Numbered from the stretch's first letter, positions 9,359 to 21,434 are shown. The stretch is DNA of 45,723 bases from Bacteroidales bacterium (GCA_030681475.1 JAUXWT010000062.1:1-45723), one strand, 5' to 3'. A program made the numbers and translations. Notes: generated by a model from the letters alone, not told the origin.

Positions 9359-9709
9359 ATGAAAACAAAAATTTATATCATGATCCTTATGTTTGCCTTT
9401 AGCGCTGGCAATCTTATCGCAAGTGGTATAAGCCTGGACAGGTTGGCGCCAACTTCGCCGGCGATTGCTGAATTTACAGATGGTAAGGAGGTTTCCACTG
9501 GTCCCGAAGCATTGATTGTCAAACTTGCTCCCATACCTCCAAAGGAGGCTTTCTTTGAAGATCCTGAATCACAGGGATTTATAAGTATTAATCTGCTTTC
9601 CCCAACACCTCAGCAAGTACCCGATTTCGAAGATGCTGAAATACAATCGTTGCAAACCAGCGGCGAACTTCACCCTTCAACTCCAAAAGAAGCTGATTTT
9701 AAGGAGTAG
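9359..9709 (+). CDS. Small exported protein with four L-x-P-x-x-P...F repeats
   Basis: I place the start at the ATG at 9359, because the product then begins with a lysine-rich signal peptide (MKTKIYIMILMFAFSAG). The open frame continues 33 codons further up, but that stretch is hydrophilic and overlaps the intergenic repeat trace. The mature part of about 95 residues consists of four imperfect units: LAPTSPAIAEFTDG, LAPIPPKEAFFEDP, LSPTPQQVPDFEDA and LHPSTPKEADFKE. Each has a leucine, two prolines, then an aromatic residue in an acidic setting. The protein ends within the fourth unit. I know no function for this pattern. It stands alone between acsA and the rimP promoter, and a periplasmic or surface location follows from the signal peptide. 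Confidence 0.65.
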   Translation: MKTKIYIMILMFAFSAGNLIASGISLDRLAPTSPAIAEFTDGKEVSTGPEALIVKLAPIPPKEAFFEDPESQGFISINLLSPTPQQVPDFEDAEIQSLQTSGELHPSTPKEADFKE

Positions 9710-9723
9710 CCATAGAAAAAGAT

Positions 9724-9753
9724 TTGGTAGTTTATAATTAATACCTATCTTTG
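9724..9753 (+). promoter_or_regulatory. Promoter of the rimP-nusA-infB operon
   Basis: TTG at 9724-9726 is followed after exactly 19 bp by TATCTTTG at 9746-9753. This matches the Bacteroidetes primary promoter (TTG -33, TAnnTTTG -7). It lies 61 bp before the rimP start, leaving a leader that contains the hairpin at 9779-9799. Confidence 0.8.
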
Positions 9754-9778
9754 CACTCGATTTATTTAAGGACGATGT

Positions 9779-9803
9779 GAGGGGACGAAAAGTCCCCTCT
9801 TTT
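9779..9803 (+). terminator. Leader hairpin with T-tract before rimP (attenuator-like)
   Basis: An 8-bp perfect stem (GAGGGGAC, loop GAAAA, GTCCCCTC) is followed by TTTT. It has the form of an intrinsic terminator but sits between the promoter and rimP, only 12 nt before the start codon. It may act as an attenuator, a transcript-stability element or a protein-binding site. No alternative antiterminator fold is obvious. Confidence 0.65.
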
Positions 9804-9814
9804 ATTGATTACTC

Positions 9815-10273
9815 ATGATCACAGAAACGGAAGTTATCAAATTAATCGAAACGCACCTTGCAAGTGGTGAGATCTTTCTTGTGGATGTGGTTATTAAGAC
9901 CGGAAACCACATTACTGTTTTTATTGACGGGGATCATGGAGTCAATATTGAATCCTGCCGTGAACTAAACAGGTTTTTAAATACCAGCCTCGACCGCGAA
10001 GCTGAAGATTTTGACCTCACGGTCTCTTCTGCCGGGGCCGACCGTCCGTTAAAATTGCCGAGACAGTATTACAAAAATATTGGCAAATCACTTGAGGTAA
10101 TTACAAACAATGGGGAAAAATACTCCGGGGTCGTATTAAAAGCAAATGAATCCGGTATCGATCTGGAAACAGCGTCCGGAAAAAAGTCAAAGAAAGAGGC
10201 AGTGACGATGCTCATGTCACTGAATTTCAGCGACATCAAATCAGCAAAAGAAGTAATCACATTTAAACAGTAG
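9815..10273 (+). CDS. rimP: Ribosome maturation factor RimP
   Basis: This 152-residue protein has the RimP layout. The N-terminal alpha/beta domain carries the SRELNRFLNTSLD-like helix region and the conserved DLTVSSAGADRPL segment (family pattern LEVSSPGxxRPL). A C-terminal SH3-like domain starts near residue 80 (GKSLEVITNNGEKYSGVVLKA). RimP helps assemble the 30S subunit. It is the first gene of the operon with nusA 12 nt downstream, the arrangement common across bacteria. Confidence 0.93.
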   Translation: MITETEVIKLIETHLASGEIFLVDVVIKTGNHITVFIDGDHGVNIESCRELNRFLNTSLDREAEDFDLTVSSAGADRPLKLPRQYYKNIGKSLEVITNNGEKYSGVVLKANESGIDLETASGKKSKKEAVTMLMSLNFSDIKSAKEVITFKQ

Positions 10274-10285
10274 AAGTACTAAACA

Positions 10286-11521
10286 ATGGAACATCTTAAT
10301 TTAGTCGAAACCTTTTCAGAATTCAAGGAGTTCAAAAACATCGACAGGGAAACCATGATGCGCATCCTGGAAGATGTATTCAGGCATATGCTTGCAAAAA
10401 GGTATGGATCGTCAGACAATTTCGACATTATTGTAAACATTGACAAAGGAGACCTTGAAATTTTCCGTTCGCGGGTTATCGTTGATGATGGCGCCGTTGA
10501 GGATGAGAACCTTCAGGTACCCATTTCTGAGGCTATCAAGGTTGAACCCGATTTTGAAGTCGGGGAAGAGTTGTCGGAGGAGATCAAACTCGGTAGTTTT
10601 GGACGTCGTGAAATTCTTGCCATTCGCCAGAATCTCATTTCCAAAATCCAAGAATACGAGAAAAACAACATCTATACAAAGTACAGTGAAAAAATCGGAG
10701 AGATTATCTCCGGCGAAGTTTATCAGGTTTGGAAAAAGGAGATCCTTGTTCTTGATGACGAAAGCATTGAATTGATCCTGCCGAAATCAGAACAGATCCC
10801 TTCCGATTTTTACAGGAAGGGAGATACCATCAGGGCGGTAGTCTCAAAGGTGGAGATGAAAAACAACAATCCGATCATCATCCTGTCACGTACTTCGGAA
10901 TCATTTCTTGAACGATTGTTCGAATCGGAAGTTCCTGAAGTGTACGACGGCCTGATCAATATTAAAAAAATTGTTCGGGTACCGGGTGAACGTGCCAAAA
11001 TCGCTGTGGAATCATACGATGACAGGATCGACCCCGTTGGCGCCTGCGTTGGCATGAAGGGGAGCCGGATCCATGGCATTGTTCGTGAGCTGAAAAATGA
11101 AAATATCGATGTAATCAACTTTACATCAAATCCTTCTCTGTTCATCCAGCGGGCGCTTAGCCCGGCAAAGGTCACTTCGATCGTGATCGTTGAAGAGGAG
11201 AAAAGAGCCGATGTTTACATGAAACCCGATCAGGTTTCACTCGCTATTGGCAAGGGAGGATTCAATATTAAACTGGCCGGGAAACTGACCGGGTATGAGA
11301 TTGATGTATATCGCGACACCGACGTTGATAATGAAGATGTTGACATTCAGGAATTTTCGGATGAAATCGATCAGTGGATCATTGATGAATTGAAAACAAT
11401 TGGTTGCGATACGGCCAAGAGTGTTCTGGATATGGATGTGGAGGAATTGGTGAAGCGTACCGACCTTGAAGAGGAAACCGTTAATGAGGTAGTCCGTATA
11501 TTAAGATCGGAATTTGAATAA
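10286..11521 (+). CDS. nusA: Transcription termination/antitermination factor NusA
   Basis: The 411-residue product has the NusA domain order. An N-terminal RNA-polymerase-binding domain covers about 1-125 (DRETMMRILEDVFRHML). An S1 domain covers about 135-200 (GEIISGEVYQVWKKEI). Two KH domains follow (DPVGACVGMKGSRI and then DQVSLAIGKGGFNIKLA). A short C-terminal acidic and helical segment (ELKTIGCDTAKSVLDM) resembles a helix-hairpin-helix repeat. NusA binds RNA polymerase and nascent RNA and affects pausing, termination and antitermination. Spacing to rimP is 12 nt and to infB 19 nt, so all three share a transcript. Confidence 0.95.
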   Translation: MEHLNLVETFSEFKEFKNIDRETMMRILEDVFRHMLAKRYGSSDNFDIIVNIDKGDLEIFRSRVIVDDGAVEDENLQVPISEAIKVEPDFEVGEELSEEIKLGSFGRREILAIRQNLISKIQEYEKNNIYTKYSEKIGEIISGEVYQVWKKEILVLDDESIELILPKSEQIPSDFYRKGDTIRAVVSKVEMKNNNPIIILSRTSESFLERLFESEVPEVYDGLINIKKIVRVPGERAKIAVESYDDRIDPVGACVGMKGSRIHGIVRELKNENIDVINFTSNPSLFIQRALSPAKVTSIVIVEEEKRADVYMKPDQVSLAIGKGGFNIKLAGKLTGYEIDVYRDTDVDNEDVDIQEFSDEIDQWIIDELKTIGCDTAKSVLDMDVEELVKRTDLEEETVNEVVRILRSEFE

Positions 11522-11540
11522 AAAACCTTAATTTTGCTGA

Positions 11541-14500
11541 ATGAGCGAAGGTATAACAACTACCAGGTTAAGCAAAGCTGCACGGGAATTTAACATTGGC
11601 GTTAAAACTGTCGTGGATTTCCTTATTAAAAAAGGATTTACCATGGAAGTGGATCCCAACGCGAAATTATCGCCGGAGATGTACAGTCTCCTGATGAAAG
11701 AATTCGCGGCGGAAAAACATGTTAAAGAAGAGGCGCAGAAAATTGGGCTGCAATTTACTGCTCATGAAACAATCACGATCGAGGATAAGAAAATTGCAAC
11801 CAAAGATCGTGAAAAAGAACTCGATGACCTGTTCATCAAGAACGTCTCCATGGAGTTTGAGAAGAAGCAGCATGAAGCGGCCAGAAAACCCAGAGAAGTT
11901 ATTGCCAAAGAAGATACAAAGGCTGAAGTAGCGCCTCCGGCCGAGCCTGAAACACCACCGGTACCTGCAGCCAAGGTAAAAAAATCAAAGCCTGCTGTAG
12001 TCAAAGAACAACCTGTTGCTCAGGCGCCTAAGGCAACCGCTGACGAACCAATCGCAGCCGTAGATCATCCTCAGGATGTTGATATACCGGCAAAAGAAAC
12101 CTCTGTTCCCGAAGTTCCGGTCATAGAGACTCCCCAGTCTGAAACTGAACCTAAACTTTTACATAAGGTCGAACCTGAGCAAAAACCATCCTCAGACCTG
12201 AAGATCCTTGGCAAGATGGATCTGGACGCTTTGGCTAAAAAATCTCCGAAAAAAGCCAAAGCCAAACCAAAAAAGGCCAAAGAAGATGTTGTGGCTCCGC
12301 CTGATGCTGAAACGGAGCAGACTATCGAAGATAAATCAACTCCGGTTATCGAAGAATCAGCCCCGGTTGCTGGACCTGAAGCCGAAGAGACTGTTGTACC
12401 TAAGGAGCCTGAACCTGTTCAGGAACTCAATTTTCTTCCAACCGAACGCATCAAGCTGGAAGGGCCGACCATCCTTGGATCTATCGTTTTACCTGAACCA
12501 AAAAAATTCGAGAAGAAGAAACCGCAGCCTGTCGCCTCCTCTTCCGACGAAACACTTAAATCAAAGAAGAAGAAACGAAAACGGATCAAAAGACAGGGAG
12601 AACCTGGTGCAGTTTCCACCACTCCCGGGTCAGATGTTCAACGACCTGCTATAAGCAAACCTACCCTTGCGCGGGATAAAAAGTATCATAAGGATAACCT
12701 GAAACCGGAAGTCACCTCCGAAGATATTGAAAAGCAGATCAAGGAGACCTTGGCACGGTTGAGTCCATCAGGTAAGTCAAAGGCATCAAAATACCGTAAG
12801 GCAAAACGTGATGCCGTCAGCAATCAGATGCACCAGGAACAGGAACGAATGGAAGAAGGCAAACAAGTGATCAAAGTCACTGAGTTTGTAACCGCCAACG
12901 AACTTGCTTCTATGCTGAACGTTCCCGTCACTGACGTTATTTCAACCTGTATGTCGCTTGGTATGTTTGTTTCAATCAATCAACGTCTTGATGCTGAAAC
13001 GCTTACGCTCGTTGCGGAGGAATTTGGCCATAAGGTTGAGTTTGTCAGCGTCGAAGTTCAGGAGGCGATCAAACAAAATGAGCCTGACAAGCCTGAAGAC
13101 ATGACCGACAGGCCTCCCATTGTTACCGTTATGGGACATGTTGACCACGGTAAGACAAAACTTCTTGACTTTATCCGCAGCACCAATGTAGTAGCCGGTG
13201 AAGCAGGCGGAATCACCCAGCATATCGGCGCGTATGAAGTCCAGCGTGTAGATGGCAAAAAGATAACTTTTCTCGACACGCCTGGTCACGAAGCATTCAC
13301 TGCCATGCGTGCACGCGGGGCGAGCGTAACCGATGTTGCCATTATAGTAATTGCAGCAGATGAAACCGTGATGCCCCAAACCCGTGAAGCCATCAATCAC
13401 GCCCTTGCAGCGGGAGTTCCCATTGTTTTTGCTTTCAATAAAATGGATAAACCCAATGCCAACGCTGAAAAGGTGCGTGAAGAACTGTCAAAGATGAATA
13501 TACTCGTTGAAGAATGGGGCGGTAAACACCAGACTCAGGAGATATCGGCAAAGGTGGGGACAAACGTGGAATTGTTATTGGAAAAGGTATTGCTGGAAGC
13601 AGAAATGCTCAGCCTCACAGCCAATCCTTCAAGGCTGGCTACGGGTACTGTTATTGAATCCTCCCTGGATAAAGGCCGCGGCTATATTGCAAAACTTCTG
13701 GTACAGAATGGCACTCTGCATGTCGGAGACATTGTATTGGCGGGGGCGACCTATGGCAAGGTTAAAGCGATGTACAATGAGCGCAACATGCCCATTAAGG
13801 AAGCAGGTCCATCTCAACCGATACTGATGCTCGGATTAAATGGCGCTCCTCAGGCCGGCGATGGCTTCAATGTGATGGCTGATGAAAAAGAATCAAAACT
13901 CATCGCAACCAAACGTCTGCAATTACAGCGTGAGCAGGGTTTACGCACGCAGAAACACATCACGCTTGATGAGATCGGGCGACGTATTGCCATTGGCGAC
14001 TTTAAAGAACTGAATATTATTGTTAAAGGCGATGTGGACGGATCCGTGGAGGCATTATCTGATGCACTGTTGAAATTGTCCAACGAAGAGGTCATGGTAA
14101 ATGTGATCCATAAATCGGTGGGAGCCATAACTGAATCTGATGTATTGCTTGCCTCCGCATCCAATGCGGTGATCGTGGGATTCCAGGTTCGTCCTTCTGT
14201 AAATGCACGTAAACTGGCAGAAGCAGAACAGATCGATATAAGGCTATATTCCATTATTTACAATGCGATCGAGGAGATCAAAGCCGCTATAGAGGGAATG
14301 TTATCCCCTGAAATTGAAGAAAAGATCCTATGCAACATTGAAGTCCGGGATGTATTCAAGATCACCAAAGTAGGGACTGTTGCCGGATGTATGGTACTTG
14401 ACGGCAAAGTGACACGGAATACCAAAGTGAGGGTAATACGCGATGGAATTGTGGTTTATACCGGCTTATTGGGATCATTGAAACGCTTCAAGGATGATGT

Positions 14501-14615
14501 TAAAGAGGTGCTAACCGGTTATGAATGTGGATTAAACATTGAGAACTTCAATGACATCAAGGTAGGCGATATTGTTGAAGGGTATGAACTTACCGAAGTC
14601 AAGCGGAAACTTTAA
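11541..14615 (+). CDS. infB: Translation initiation factor IF-2
   Basis: The 1024-residue protein starts with an IF2 N-terminal domain ([20 protein letters not shown]). A long, charged Pro/Glu/Lys linker follows at about 70-430, including two Bacteroidetes-style segments ([13 protein letters not shown] and [14 protein letters not shown]). A second IF2_N domain then precedes the GTPase core: GHVDHGKT at about 532-539, [14 protein letters not shown] and SAKVG. Domains II to IV, which bind initiator tRNA, complete the C-terminus. Its stop codon is 7 nt from the convergent purA stop, so there is no room for a separate intergenic terminator. Confidence 0.97.
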   Translation: MSEGITTTRLSKAAREFNIGVKTVVDFLIKKGFTMEVDPNAKLSPEMYSLLMKEFAAEKHVKEEAQKIGLQFTAHETITIEDKKIATKDREKELDDLFIKNVSMEFEKKQHEAARKPREVIAKEDTKAEVAPPAEPETPPVPAAKVKKSKPAVVKEQPVAQAPKATADEPIAAVDHPQDVDIPAKETSVPEVPVIETPQSETEPKLLHKVEPEQKPSSDLKILGKMDLDALAKKSPKKAKAKPKKAKEDVVAPPDAETEQTIEDKSTPVIEESAPVAGPEAEETVVPKEPEPVQELNFLPTERIKLEGPTILGSIVLPEPKKFEKKKPQPVASSSDETLKSKKKKRKRIKRQGEPGAVSTTPGSDVQRPAISKPTLARDKKYHKDNLKPEVTSEDIEKQIKETLARLSPSGKSKASKYRKAKRDAVSNQMHQEQERMEEGKQVIKVTEFVTANELASMLNVPVTDVISTCMSLGMFVSINQRLDAETLTLVAEEFGHKVEFVSVEVQEAIKQNEPDKPEDMTDRPPIVTVMGHVDHGKTKLLDFIRSTNVVAGEAGGITQHIGAYEVQRVDGKKITFLDTPGHEAFTAMRARGASVTDVAIIVIAADETVMPQTREAINHALAAGVPIVFAFNKMDKPNANAEKVREELSKMNILVEEWGGKHQTQEISAKVGTNVELLLEKVLLEAEMLSLTANPSRLATGTVIESSLDKGRGYIAKLLVQNGTLHVGDIVLAGATYGKVKAMYNERNMPIKEAGPSQPILMLGLNGAPQAGDGFNVMADEKESKLIATKRLQLQREQGLRTQKHITLDEIGRRIAIGDFKELNIIVKGDVDGSVEALSDALLKLSNEEVMVNVIHKSVGAITESDVLLASASNAVIVGFQVRPSVNARKLAEAEQIDIRLYSIIYNAIEEIKAAIEGMLSPEIEEKILCNIEVRDVFKITKVGTVAGCMVLDGKVTRNTKVRVIRDGIVVYTGLLGSLKRFKDDVKEVLTGYECGLNIENFNDIKVGDIVEGYELTEVKRKL

Positions 14616-14622
14616 CAGGGAA

Positions 14623-15921
<1,299 letters not shown>

Positions 15922-16374
15922 TTACTTCTTCGTTTTGGAATGGCCATAAAATGTAAGGGCGTAGTGTGAAATCTTGACATCAAACATGGATTCAACGTGT
16001 GCTTTAATTTCTTCAATACGCGGATCATAAAACTCCAGCACGTCGCCGGTATCTTCAAATATGAAATGGTCATGTTGCCTTAACAAAGTCGATTTTTCAA
16101 ATTGAGCGTAGTTCGTGCCAAATTGATGCTTCGTTACCAATCCGCAATCAAGCAGCAACTCGATCGTGTTGTAAAGTGTCGCCCTGCTCACCCGGTATTT
16201 GTGGTTTTTCATCCGGATATAGAGCGTTTCAATATCAAAATGGCCTTCAGTTGCAAATATCTCCTTTAAAATAGTATACCTTTCGGGAGTTTTACGATGT
16301 CCATGCTGTTCAAGATAATCTGTGAAGAGAGTTCTCGCGGTTTCGATAATATCTTCCATAGGTTTTTTCATCAT
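15922..16374 (-). CDS. Fur family transcriptional regulator lacking the CxxC zinc sites
   Basis: This 150-residue protein has the Fur fold: an N-terminal winged helix ([15 protein letters not shown], then [15 protein letters not shown]) and a C-terminal dimerisation domain. Histidines and acids of the regulatory metal site look retained (H45, H101-D-H103, E114, H137, H145). Both CxxC motifs of the structural zinc site are absent: the first position reads FEDTG (106-110) where ICxxCG is usual, and the C-terminus reads GHSKTKK where a second CxxC is often found. The only cysteine is C77, in the helix region. The gene runs straight into purA. Its metal specificity (Fur, Zur or PerR type) cannot be decided. 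Confidence 0.88.
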   Translation of the reverse strand: MMKKPMEDIIETARTLFTDYLEQHGHRKTPERYTILKEIFATEGHFDIETLYIRMKNHKYRVSRATLYNTIELLLDCGLVTKHQFGTNYAQFEKSTLLRQHDHFIFEDTGDVLEFYDPRIEEIKAHVESMFDVKISHYALTFYGHSKTKK

Positions 16375-16443
16375 TATGAGAAATTTGGCATAAAGATACG
16401 AATTAATCAGTATTTAGAACGAATAAAAATAGATTTTTTTTAA

Positions 16444-18669
16444 TTAATTTATCCTTTTTACAAGTGTAATGCCATCCAAATGGTCTAATTTCTTTAAAAC
16501 ATCATATAAAATTGCTGTGTTTTTGACATATAACGCGATAAAACATTCTGTAATACCATCCAGCGCATCAATATGAAATGATTTGATATTCAGGTTCATA
16601 TCACCTGAGATAATACTTGTAATTTCATTAGTCATCCCCTGCCGGTCAATACCCTCGACTTTGATCTCTGCAATAAAGGTGATCGATCCCCGATTTGCCC
16701 AGTCAACTTTAATAATGCTATTTCCATAAACTGTCATCAACTCCTGTGCTTTCAGGCATTTTGTCCGATGAATTTCAATGGGGAGCAATTCTGAGGTTAT
16801 CAGTCCGATAACCTCATCGCCCGGAATCGGATTACAACAAGCAGCAACCTGGTGGTCATCCGAGAAAATGGGCTTTCCTTCCTGATGTTTGACAGCATCA
16901 GGTGCGTTGAACTTTGCCGGTCCGGCAGGTTCAGTTTCACGTTTAAGCGCTCGTTTTGGTGATCTGCTGGCGCCAGGTTTTCTCCGGCCATCCTGAACTT
17001 TCGAAACAGCAAAAAGTTTCACATCCTTAAACCCAATTGTACCAACTGAAACCGCATAAAACAGGTCAATAAGATTATGAAAATTATTTTCAGTCTGAAA
17101 CTTCCGGATGGCGTCATTGGAAAGCTCAAGTCCAATTTTGTTAAACCATTGTTCCAGTTTCTCTTTGCCTGCTTTTGAAACTTTCCTTTTTTCTGCACGC
17201 AAGGCCAACTTGATGCTTGTTTTTGCCCTGGTTGTTACAACAGTCCTCAGCCATTCTTCCCGTGGAGTCTGGTTCATGGAGGTAATGATTTCGACTTGTT
17301 GCCCATTTCTGAGAATATAGGTAGCAGGCATGAGTTTTTTATCAACTTTTGCACCGATGCATGTATCACCCAATTGGCTGTGAATGGCATATGCAAAATC
17401 AAGCACCGATGAACCTGCAGGCAAAGCTCTCAACTCGCCCTGCGGCGTAAAAACAGATATCTCATCATGAAAGAAAAAGCCTTTTACATCATCAATAAAT
17501 GACACCGCATCAGTGTCAGGGCTGTTAATCATCTCTTTGATACGGTCAAGCCAATTATCAAGCCGGCTGTTGATGTTGAATGCTTCTTTATATTTCCAGT
17601 GTGCCGCGTATCCTTTTTCGGCGATGTCATCCATCCGGCGGGAACGGATCTGTATTTCAACCCATTGACCTGTCCAGCTCATGACCGTCGTATGCAGGGC
17701 TTCATATCCGTTAGATTTGGGAATGGATATCCAGTCGCGCAACCGTTCATTATTCGGGCGATAAAAATCAGTAACGGCGGAATATACCTTCCAGCAATCA
17801 GATTTTTCAGTCTCAACCGGAGAATCGATAATAATTCTGATGGCGAAGATATCGTAGATCTCCTCAAACGAAACATCCTTTTTCTGCATCTTATCCCAGA
17901 TGGCAGCAACAGATTTTTCACGGTCATGAATCTCGAAAATAAATCCTTTCGCGGATAACGCTTTTTTTATAGGTTCGGTAAAAGCCTCGACGAAAAGCGA
18001 GCGGCTTTTAGCCGACTCCTTAAGTTTCTGTGTAATGGATCCATACACATCAGGCTCTGTATATTTCAGCGCAAGATCTTCAAGTTCACTCTTTATGGCA
18101 TGCAGTCCAAGCCGGTGTGCAAGGGGTGCATAAAGATATGTAGTTTCGGAAGAGATCTTCAACCGTTTTTCATGCGGAAGCGCATGAAGTGTCCGCATAT
18201 TGTGCAACCGGTCGGCCAGTTTGATAAGGATTACGCGTACATCGTCCGACAGTGTCAGCAGTACTTTTTTAAAATTTTCCGCTAAAATAGAGGATGTGTT
18301 TTGATCAAATATGCCCTTGATCTTGGTCAGCCCGTCAATAATGGCAGCAACCTTGTCGCCGAAAAGTCCCCTGATATCTTCGAGATTATAGTCAGTATCC
18401 TCAACCACATCATGTAATAATGCACAAATAATGGAGGTGGCGCCGAGCCCGATCTCACCCACCGCAATTGTTGCCACACTCAACGGATGATAGATATAGG
18501 GCTCGCCGGTTTTTCTGCGCATGTCCTTGTGCGCTTCCAGCGCCATCTTGAAGGCCTTGCGAACCACTTTTTTATCAATGGGATTACGGGGTTTCCAGAG
18601 GCGAAGCAGAGTCCGGTAGCGTTTTAATATTTCCCGTTTTTCAACTTCTGAATCCTGCGGATATATCAT
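16444..18669 (-). CDS. Bifunctional (p)ppGpp synthetase/hydrolase, RelA/SpoT family
   Basis: The 741-residue protein makes and degrades the alarmone (p)ppGpp. The HD hydrolase domain is intact, with H61 in YHPLS and HDVVED at 86-91. The synthetase domain follows (YDIFAIRIII, then IPKSNGYEALHTTV and EIQIRS). A TGS domain starts near ISVFTPQGEL, and an ACT domain ends the protein (GIDRQGMTNEITSII). Intact HD residues favour a bifunctional enzyme of the single Rel/SpoT type usual in this phylum. The region before the TGS domain keeps an EKGYAAHWKYKE motif typical of long RSH proteins. fur lies about 70 nt downstream on the same strand. Confidence 0.95.
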   Translation of the reverse strand: MIYPQDSEVEKREILKRYRTLLRLWKPRNPIDKKVVRKAFKMALEAHKDMRRKTGEPYIYHPLSVATIAVGEIGLGATSIICALLHDVVEDTDYNLEDIRGLFGDKVAAIIDGLTKIKGIFDQNTSSILAENFKKVLLTLSDDVRVILIKLADRLHNMRTLHALPHEKRLKISSETTYLYAPLAHRLGLHAIKSELEDLALKYTEPDVYGSITQKLKESAKSRSLFVEAFTEPIKKALSAKGFIFEIHDREKSVAAIWDKMQKKDVSFEEIYDIFAIRIIIDSPVETEKSDCWKVYSAVTDFYRPNNERLRDWISIPKSNGYEALHTTVMSWTGQWVEIQIRSRRMDDIAEKGYAAHWKYKEAFNINSRLDNWLDRIKEMINSPDTDAVSFIDDVKGFFFHDEISVFTPQGELRALPAGSSVLDFAYAIHSQLGDTCIGAKVDKKLMPATYILRNGQQVEIITSMNQTPREEWLRTVVTTRAKTSIKLALRAEKRKVSKAGKEKLEQWFNKIGLELSNDAIRKFQTENNFHNLIDLFYAVSVGTIGFKDVKLFAVSKVQDGRRKPGASRSPKRALKRETEPAGPAKFNAPDAVKHQEGKPIFSDDHQVAACCNPIPGDEVIGLITSELLPIEIHRTKCLKAQELMTVYGNSIIKVDWANRGSITFIAEIKVEGIDRQGMTNEITSIISGDMNLNIKSFHIDALDGITECFIALYVKNTAILYDVLKKLDHLDGITLVKRIN

Positions 18670-18694
18670 TAGCGGCTGTTTTCAGTTTATCTCG

Positions 18695-18702
18695 CAAAAA
18701 TA
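18695..18702 (-). promoter_or_regulatory. Probable -7 element for relA/spoT
   Basis: The minus strand reads TATTTTTG, fitting TAnnTTTG, about 26 bp before the start codon. The -33 TTG is not evident at the right spacing. A divergent element for the next gene lies at 18765-18772. Confidence 0.4.
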
Positions 18703-18764
18703 ATTAAAATTTAGAAGGGATTGAAATAAAGCGCTATAATCTCAATCAGGGGAGAGAAAATTTG

Positions 18765-18772
18765 TACTTTTG
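18765..18772 (+). promoter_or_regulatory. Probable -7 element for the T9SS cargo gene
   Basis: TACTTTTG fits TAnnTTTG and lies 29 bp before the start at 18802. No clear TTG is seen 19-20 bp upstream, so the promoter is of moderate quality. Confidence 0.45.
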
Positions 18773-18801
18773 ACGATAGATTATGAAGCCATCTGCCTGA
18801 T

Positions 18802-21414
18802 ATGTCCAAACGACTGATATTGCCATTATTGGTTTCGCTGTTATGTGGTTTAGCCCCTGTATTCGTTTTTGGCACTCATCAACGGGCTGCCGAGATCACT
18901 TACAGGCATATCAATGATCTGACTTACGAAATTACCCTCATCTCGTACACATTTACGCCAAGCCCGGCAAATGCCTATCGCGACTACCTCACCATCAATT
19001 GGGGAGATGGAACCTCGGATGATATACCTCGGGTAGTGGAGACCTACCTTCCTGATGATATCACCTACAACAAGTACGTTGGTGAGCATGAATTTCCCGG
19101 ACCGGCAACCTACACGATCACTTGTGAAGACCCTAACAGAAACGGCGGGATCCTGAATATCCCGAACTCGATCAACACCCCTTTGTTTATCTATTCAGAA
19201 CTTACGATCAGTCCCTTTATCGGGGGTTATAATAATTCGCCCATATTACTTATACCCCCGGTGGATAATGGATGTGTAAACCAGATATTTTATCATAATC
19301 CCGGGGCCTACGATAAGGATGGCGACAGTTTGTCATACAGGATGGTTCCATGCCGTGGTGCGCTTGGCCAAATCATCCCCGGATATTTCTATCCGCCGGC
19401 AACTAACAGCCTGACGCTGAATGCTGTAACCGGAGACCTTATTTGGGATAGCCCTGGTCAACAGGGCGAATACAACATCGCCATCCTGATCGAAGAGTGG
19501 CGCAATGGTTATAAAATCGGCAGCGTGCTGCGTGATATGCAAATTATTATCGTTGCCTGTAACAACAATCCTCCGGTTATAGAATCAGTTCTTGACACCT
19601 GTATCGAAGCAGGTAAAAACCTGCGATTCCAGGTCAGGGCTTATGATACTGACCCCGACAGCAACAATGTAACCCTCACCGGAACCGGGGGGCCATTTAT
19701 TCTTCCGCAGAGTCCCGCCACCCTCGAACCAAACCCTGCTACAGGTCATGTGAGGGTGCAGGCGCTTTTTCGCTGGAACACAGTTTGCAACCATGTACAA
19801 AAACGGCCCTACCAGGTGTTCTTCAAAGCCAGGGATGATGGAAAACCGGTTAACCTGGTTGCCATCAAATCTGTCAACATCCTGGTTATCGGACCTGCCC
19901 CTAAAAACCTTACAGCCACTCCATCGGGCAATACGATCACCCTGAACTGGGACAATTACAGTTGCACAAATGCATCGGGGTATTATATCTACCGGAAGGC
20001 TGATTCAACCGGCTATGTACCAGGCTATTGTGAAACCGGAGTTCCACCTTATCTTGGCTACGTAAAGATTGATGCTTTTTCTGATATTTCCAGAACCTCA
20101 TATCTTGATGATAACAATGGGGCAGGACTGACACGTGGATTGAAATACTGTTACCTCATAGTTGCTTATTATTCCGACAAAGCAGAGAGTTATGCATCAA
20201 ACGAAGCGTGTGCGGCCTTGAAAAAGGATCTCGCGGTAATTACCAACGCAAGTGTCAACGTGACCAGTGAAACAAACGGGTCCGTTTATGTTGCCTGGTC
20301 AAAACCAACGGAAATCGACACAGTTCAAATGCCCGGTCCCTACAAATATTTAATTGTCCGCGCAAGATCTGATGCCCCCGGTCAGTTTGCCATGGTTGAT
20401 TCCATCGATAATCTCAATGATACGACCTTCACAAACAATCAGTTGAACACAATAACGTATCATTATTTGTACCGGATCGACCTGTTCAATGATACACCCG
20501 GAAACCGGTTCTTCATCGGATCATCCCAGGTCGCTTCCACAATTTTCCTGACACCGGTACCGACAGATAAAATGGTGAAGCTAAGTTGGAACAACGAGGT
20601 TCCATGGCACAATCACACCTTTGTAATTTATCGTAAAGACCCTGTCGGGATCACGTTTGATTCAATTGGTTCAAGCTCGCTGCCCCGATTCAATGACATG
20701 GGACTTGTAAACGGGCTGAATTACTGTTACAGGGTTAAAAGCCTCGGTAAATACTCAGCTCCGGGGTTTGTTGATCCGATCATCAATTTTTCTCAGGAAG
20801 TATGTGCGACGCCTGTTGACAATGTTCCGCCCTGCCCTCCCCTGCTTACCGTGAAAACCATTTGTGATGCATCGACCAACATTTTATCATGGACTATACC
20901 AGCCGACAGTTGTCCGAATGATATTTTAAGATTTTACATTTATTACGTTCAGGTCAAAGGAAATCCTATACTGATTGATTCTGTCATGAATGCACATGAT
21001 ACCAGTTTTTTACACAAACCATCAAACACGATTTCAGGCTGTTATGGAGTTTCGGCCATTGATTCGGCCGGAAACCGAAGCGACACCAGCAATATTGTAT
21101 GCATTGATTATACCATGTGTCCGCAATACACCCTGCCAAATATTTTCACTCCGAACGGCGACGGAAAGAATGACTATTTTGTCCCTTTTCCCGATTACAC
21201 CTCTGTGAGTGAAGTAAAAATGAAGATATTTGACCGGTGGGGCAGACTGGTTTTCGAAACCAATGATCCCGCTATTCAATGGGAAGGAAAAGACAAAACC
21301 ACCAACCAGCCGTGCAGCGATGGCGCCTATTTTTATGTGTGTGACGTGTTTGAAATTACGCTGAATGGGATAGTCGGCCGAAATCTTCATGGGTCATTGA
21401 CAATCCTGAGGTAG
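18802..21414 (+). CDS. Secreted surface protein with gliding-motility/T9SS C-terminal sorting domain
   Basis: The 870-residue protein begins with a signal peptide of about 24 residues (hydrophobic core [19 protein letters not shown]). The N-terminal 350 residues contain the [13 protein letters not shown] opening and a WGDGT turn, a type I recognise from large Bacteroidetes surface proteins. The middle part has two to three fibronectin type III-like modules ([15 protein letters not shown] near 375 and similar strands near 490 and 590). The C-terminus ([14 protein letters not shown], then [11 protein letters not shown], then [10 protein letters not shown]) is the CHU_C/gliding-motility-associated sorting domain used for export by the type IX secretion system. 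It is probably an anchored adhesin or structural protein. Its ligand is unknown. Confidence 0.9.
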   Translation: MSKRLILPLLVSLLCGLAPVFVFGTHQRAAEITYRHINDLTYEITLISYTFTPSPANAYRDYLTINWGDGTSDDIPRVVETYLPDDITYNKYVGEHEFPGPATYTITCEDPNRNGGILNIPNSINTPLFIYSELTISPFIGGYNNSPILLIPPVDNGCVNQIFYHNPGAYDKDGDSLSYRMVPCRGALGQIIPGYFYPPATNSLTLNAVTGDLIWDSPGQQGEYNIAILIEEWRNGYKIGSVLRDMQIIIVACNNNPPVIESVLDTCIEAGKNLRFQVRAYDTDPDSNNVTLTGTGGPFILPQSPATLEPNPATGHVRVQALFRWNTVCNHVQKRPYQVFFKARDDGKPVNLVAIKSVNILVIGPAPKNLTATPSGNTITLNWDNYSCTNASGYYIYRKADSTGYVPGYCETGVPPYLGYVKIDAFSDISRTSYLDDNNGAGLTRGLKYCYLIVAYYSDKAESYASNEACAALKKDLAVITNASVNVTSETNGSVYVAWSKPTEIDTVQMPGPYKYLIVRARSDAPGQFAMVDSIDNLNDTTFTNNQLNTITYHYLYRIDLFNDTPGNRFFIGSSQVASTIFLTPVPTDKMVKLSWNNEVPWHNHTFVIYRKDPVGITFDSIGSSSLPRFNDMGLVNGLNYCYRVKSLGKYSAPGFVDPIINFSQEVCATPVDNVPPCPPLLTVKTICDASTNILSWTIPADSCPNDILRFYIYYVQVKGNPILIDSVMNAHDTSFLHKPSNTISGCYGVSAIDSAGNRSDTSNIVCIDYTMCPQYTLPNIFTPNGDGKNDYFVPFPDYTSVSEVKMKIFDRWGRLVFETNDPAIQWEGKDKTTNQPCSDGAYFYVCDVFEITLNGIVGRNLHGSLTILR

Positions 21415-21421
21415 ATTTTTA

Positions 21422-21429
21422 TATCTTTG
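21422..21429 (+). promoter_or_regulatory. -7 element abutting the lepA start
   Basis: TATCTTTG lies only 5 bp before the GTG start codon of lepA. A TTG at 21397-21399 lies 22 bp upstream, slightly longer than the usual spacing. If active, transcription would begin at or next to the start codon. Confidence 0.5.
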
Positions 21430-21434
21430 CACCC

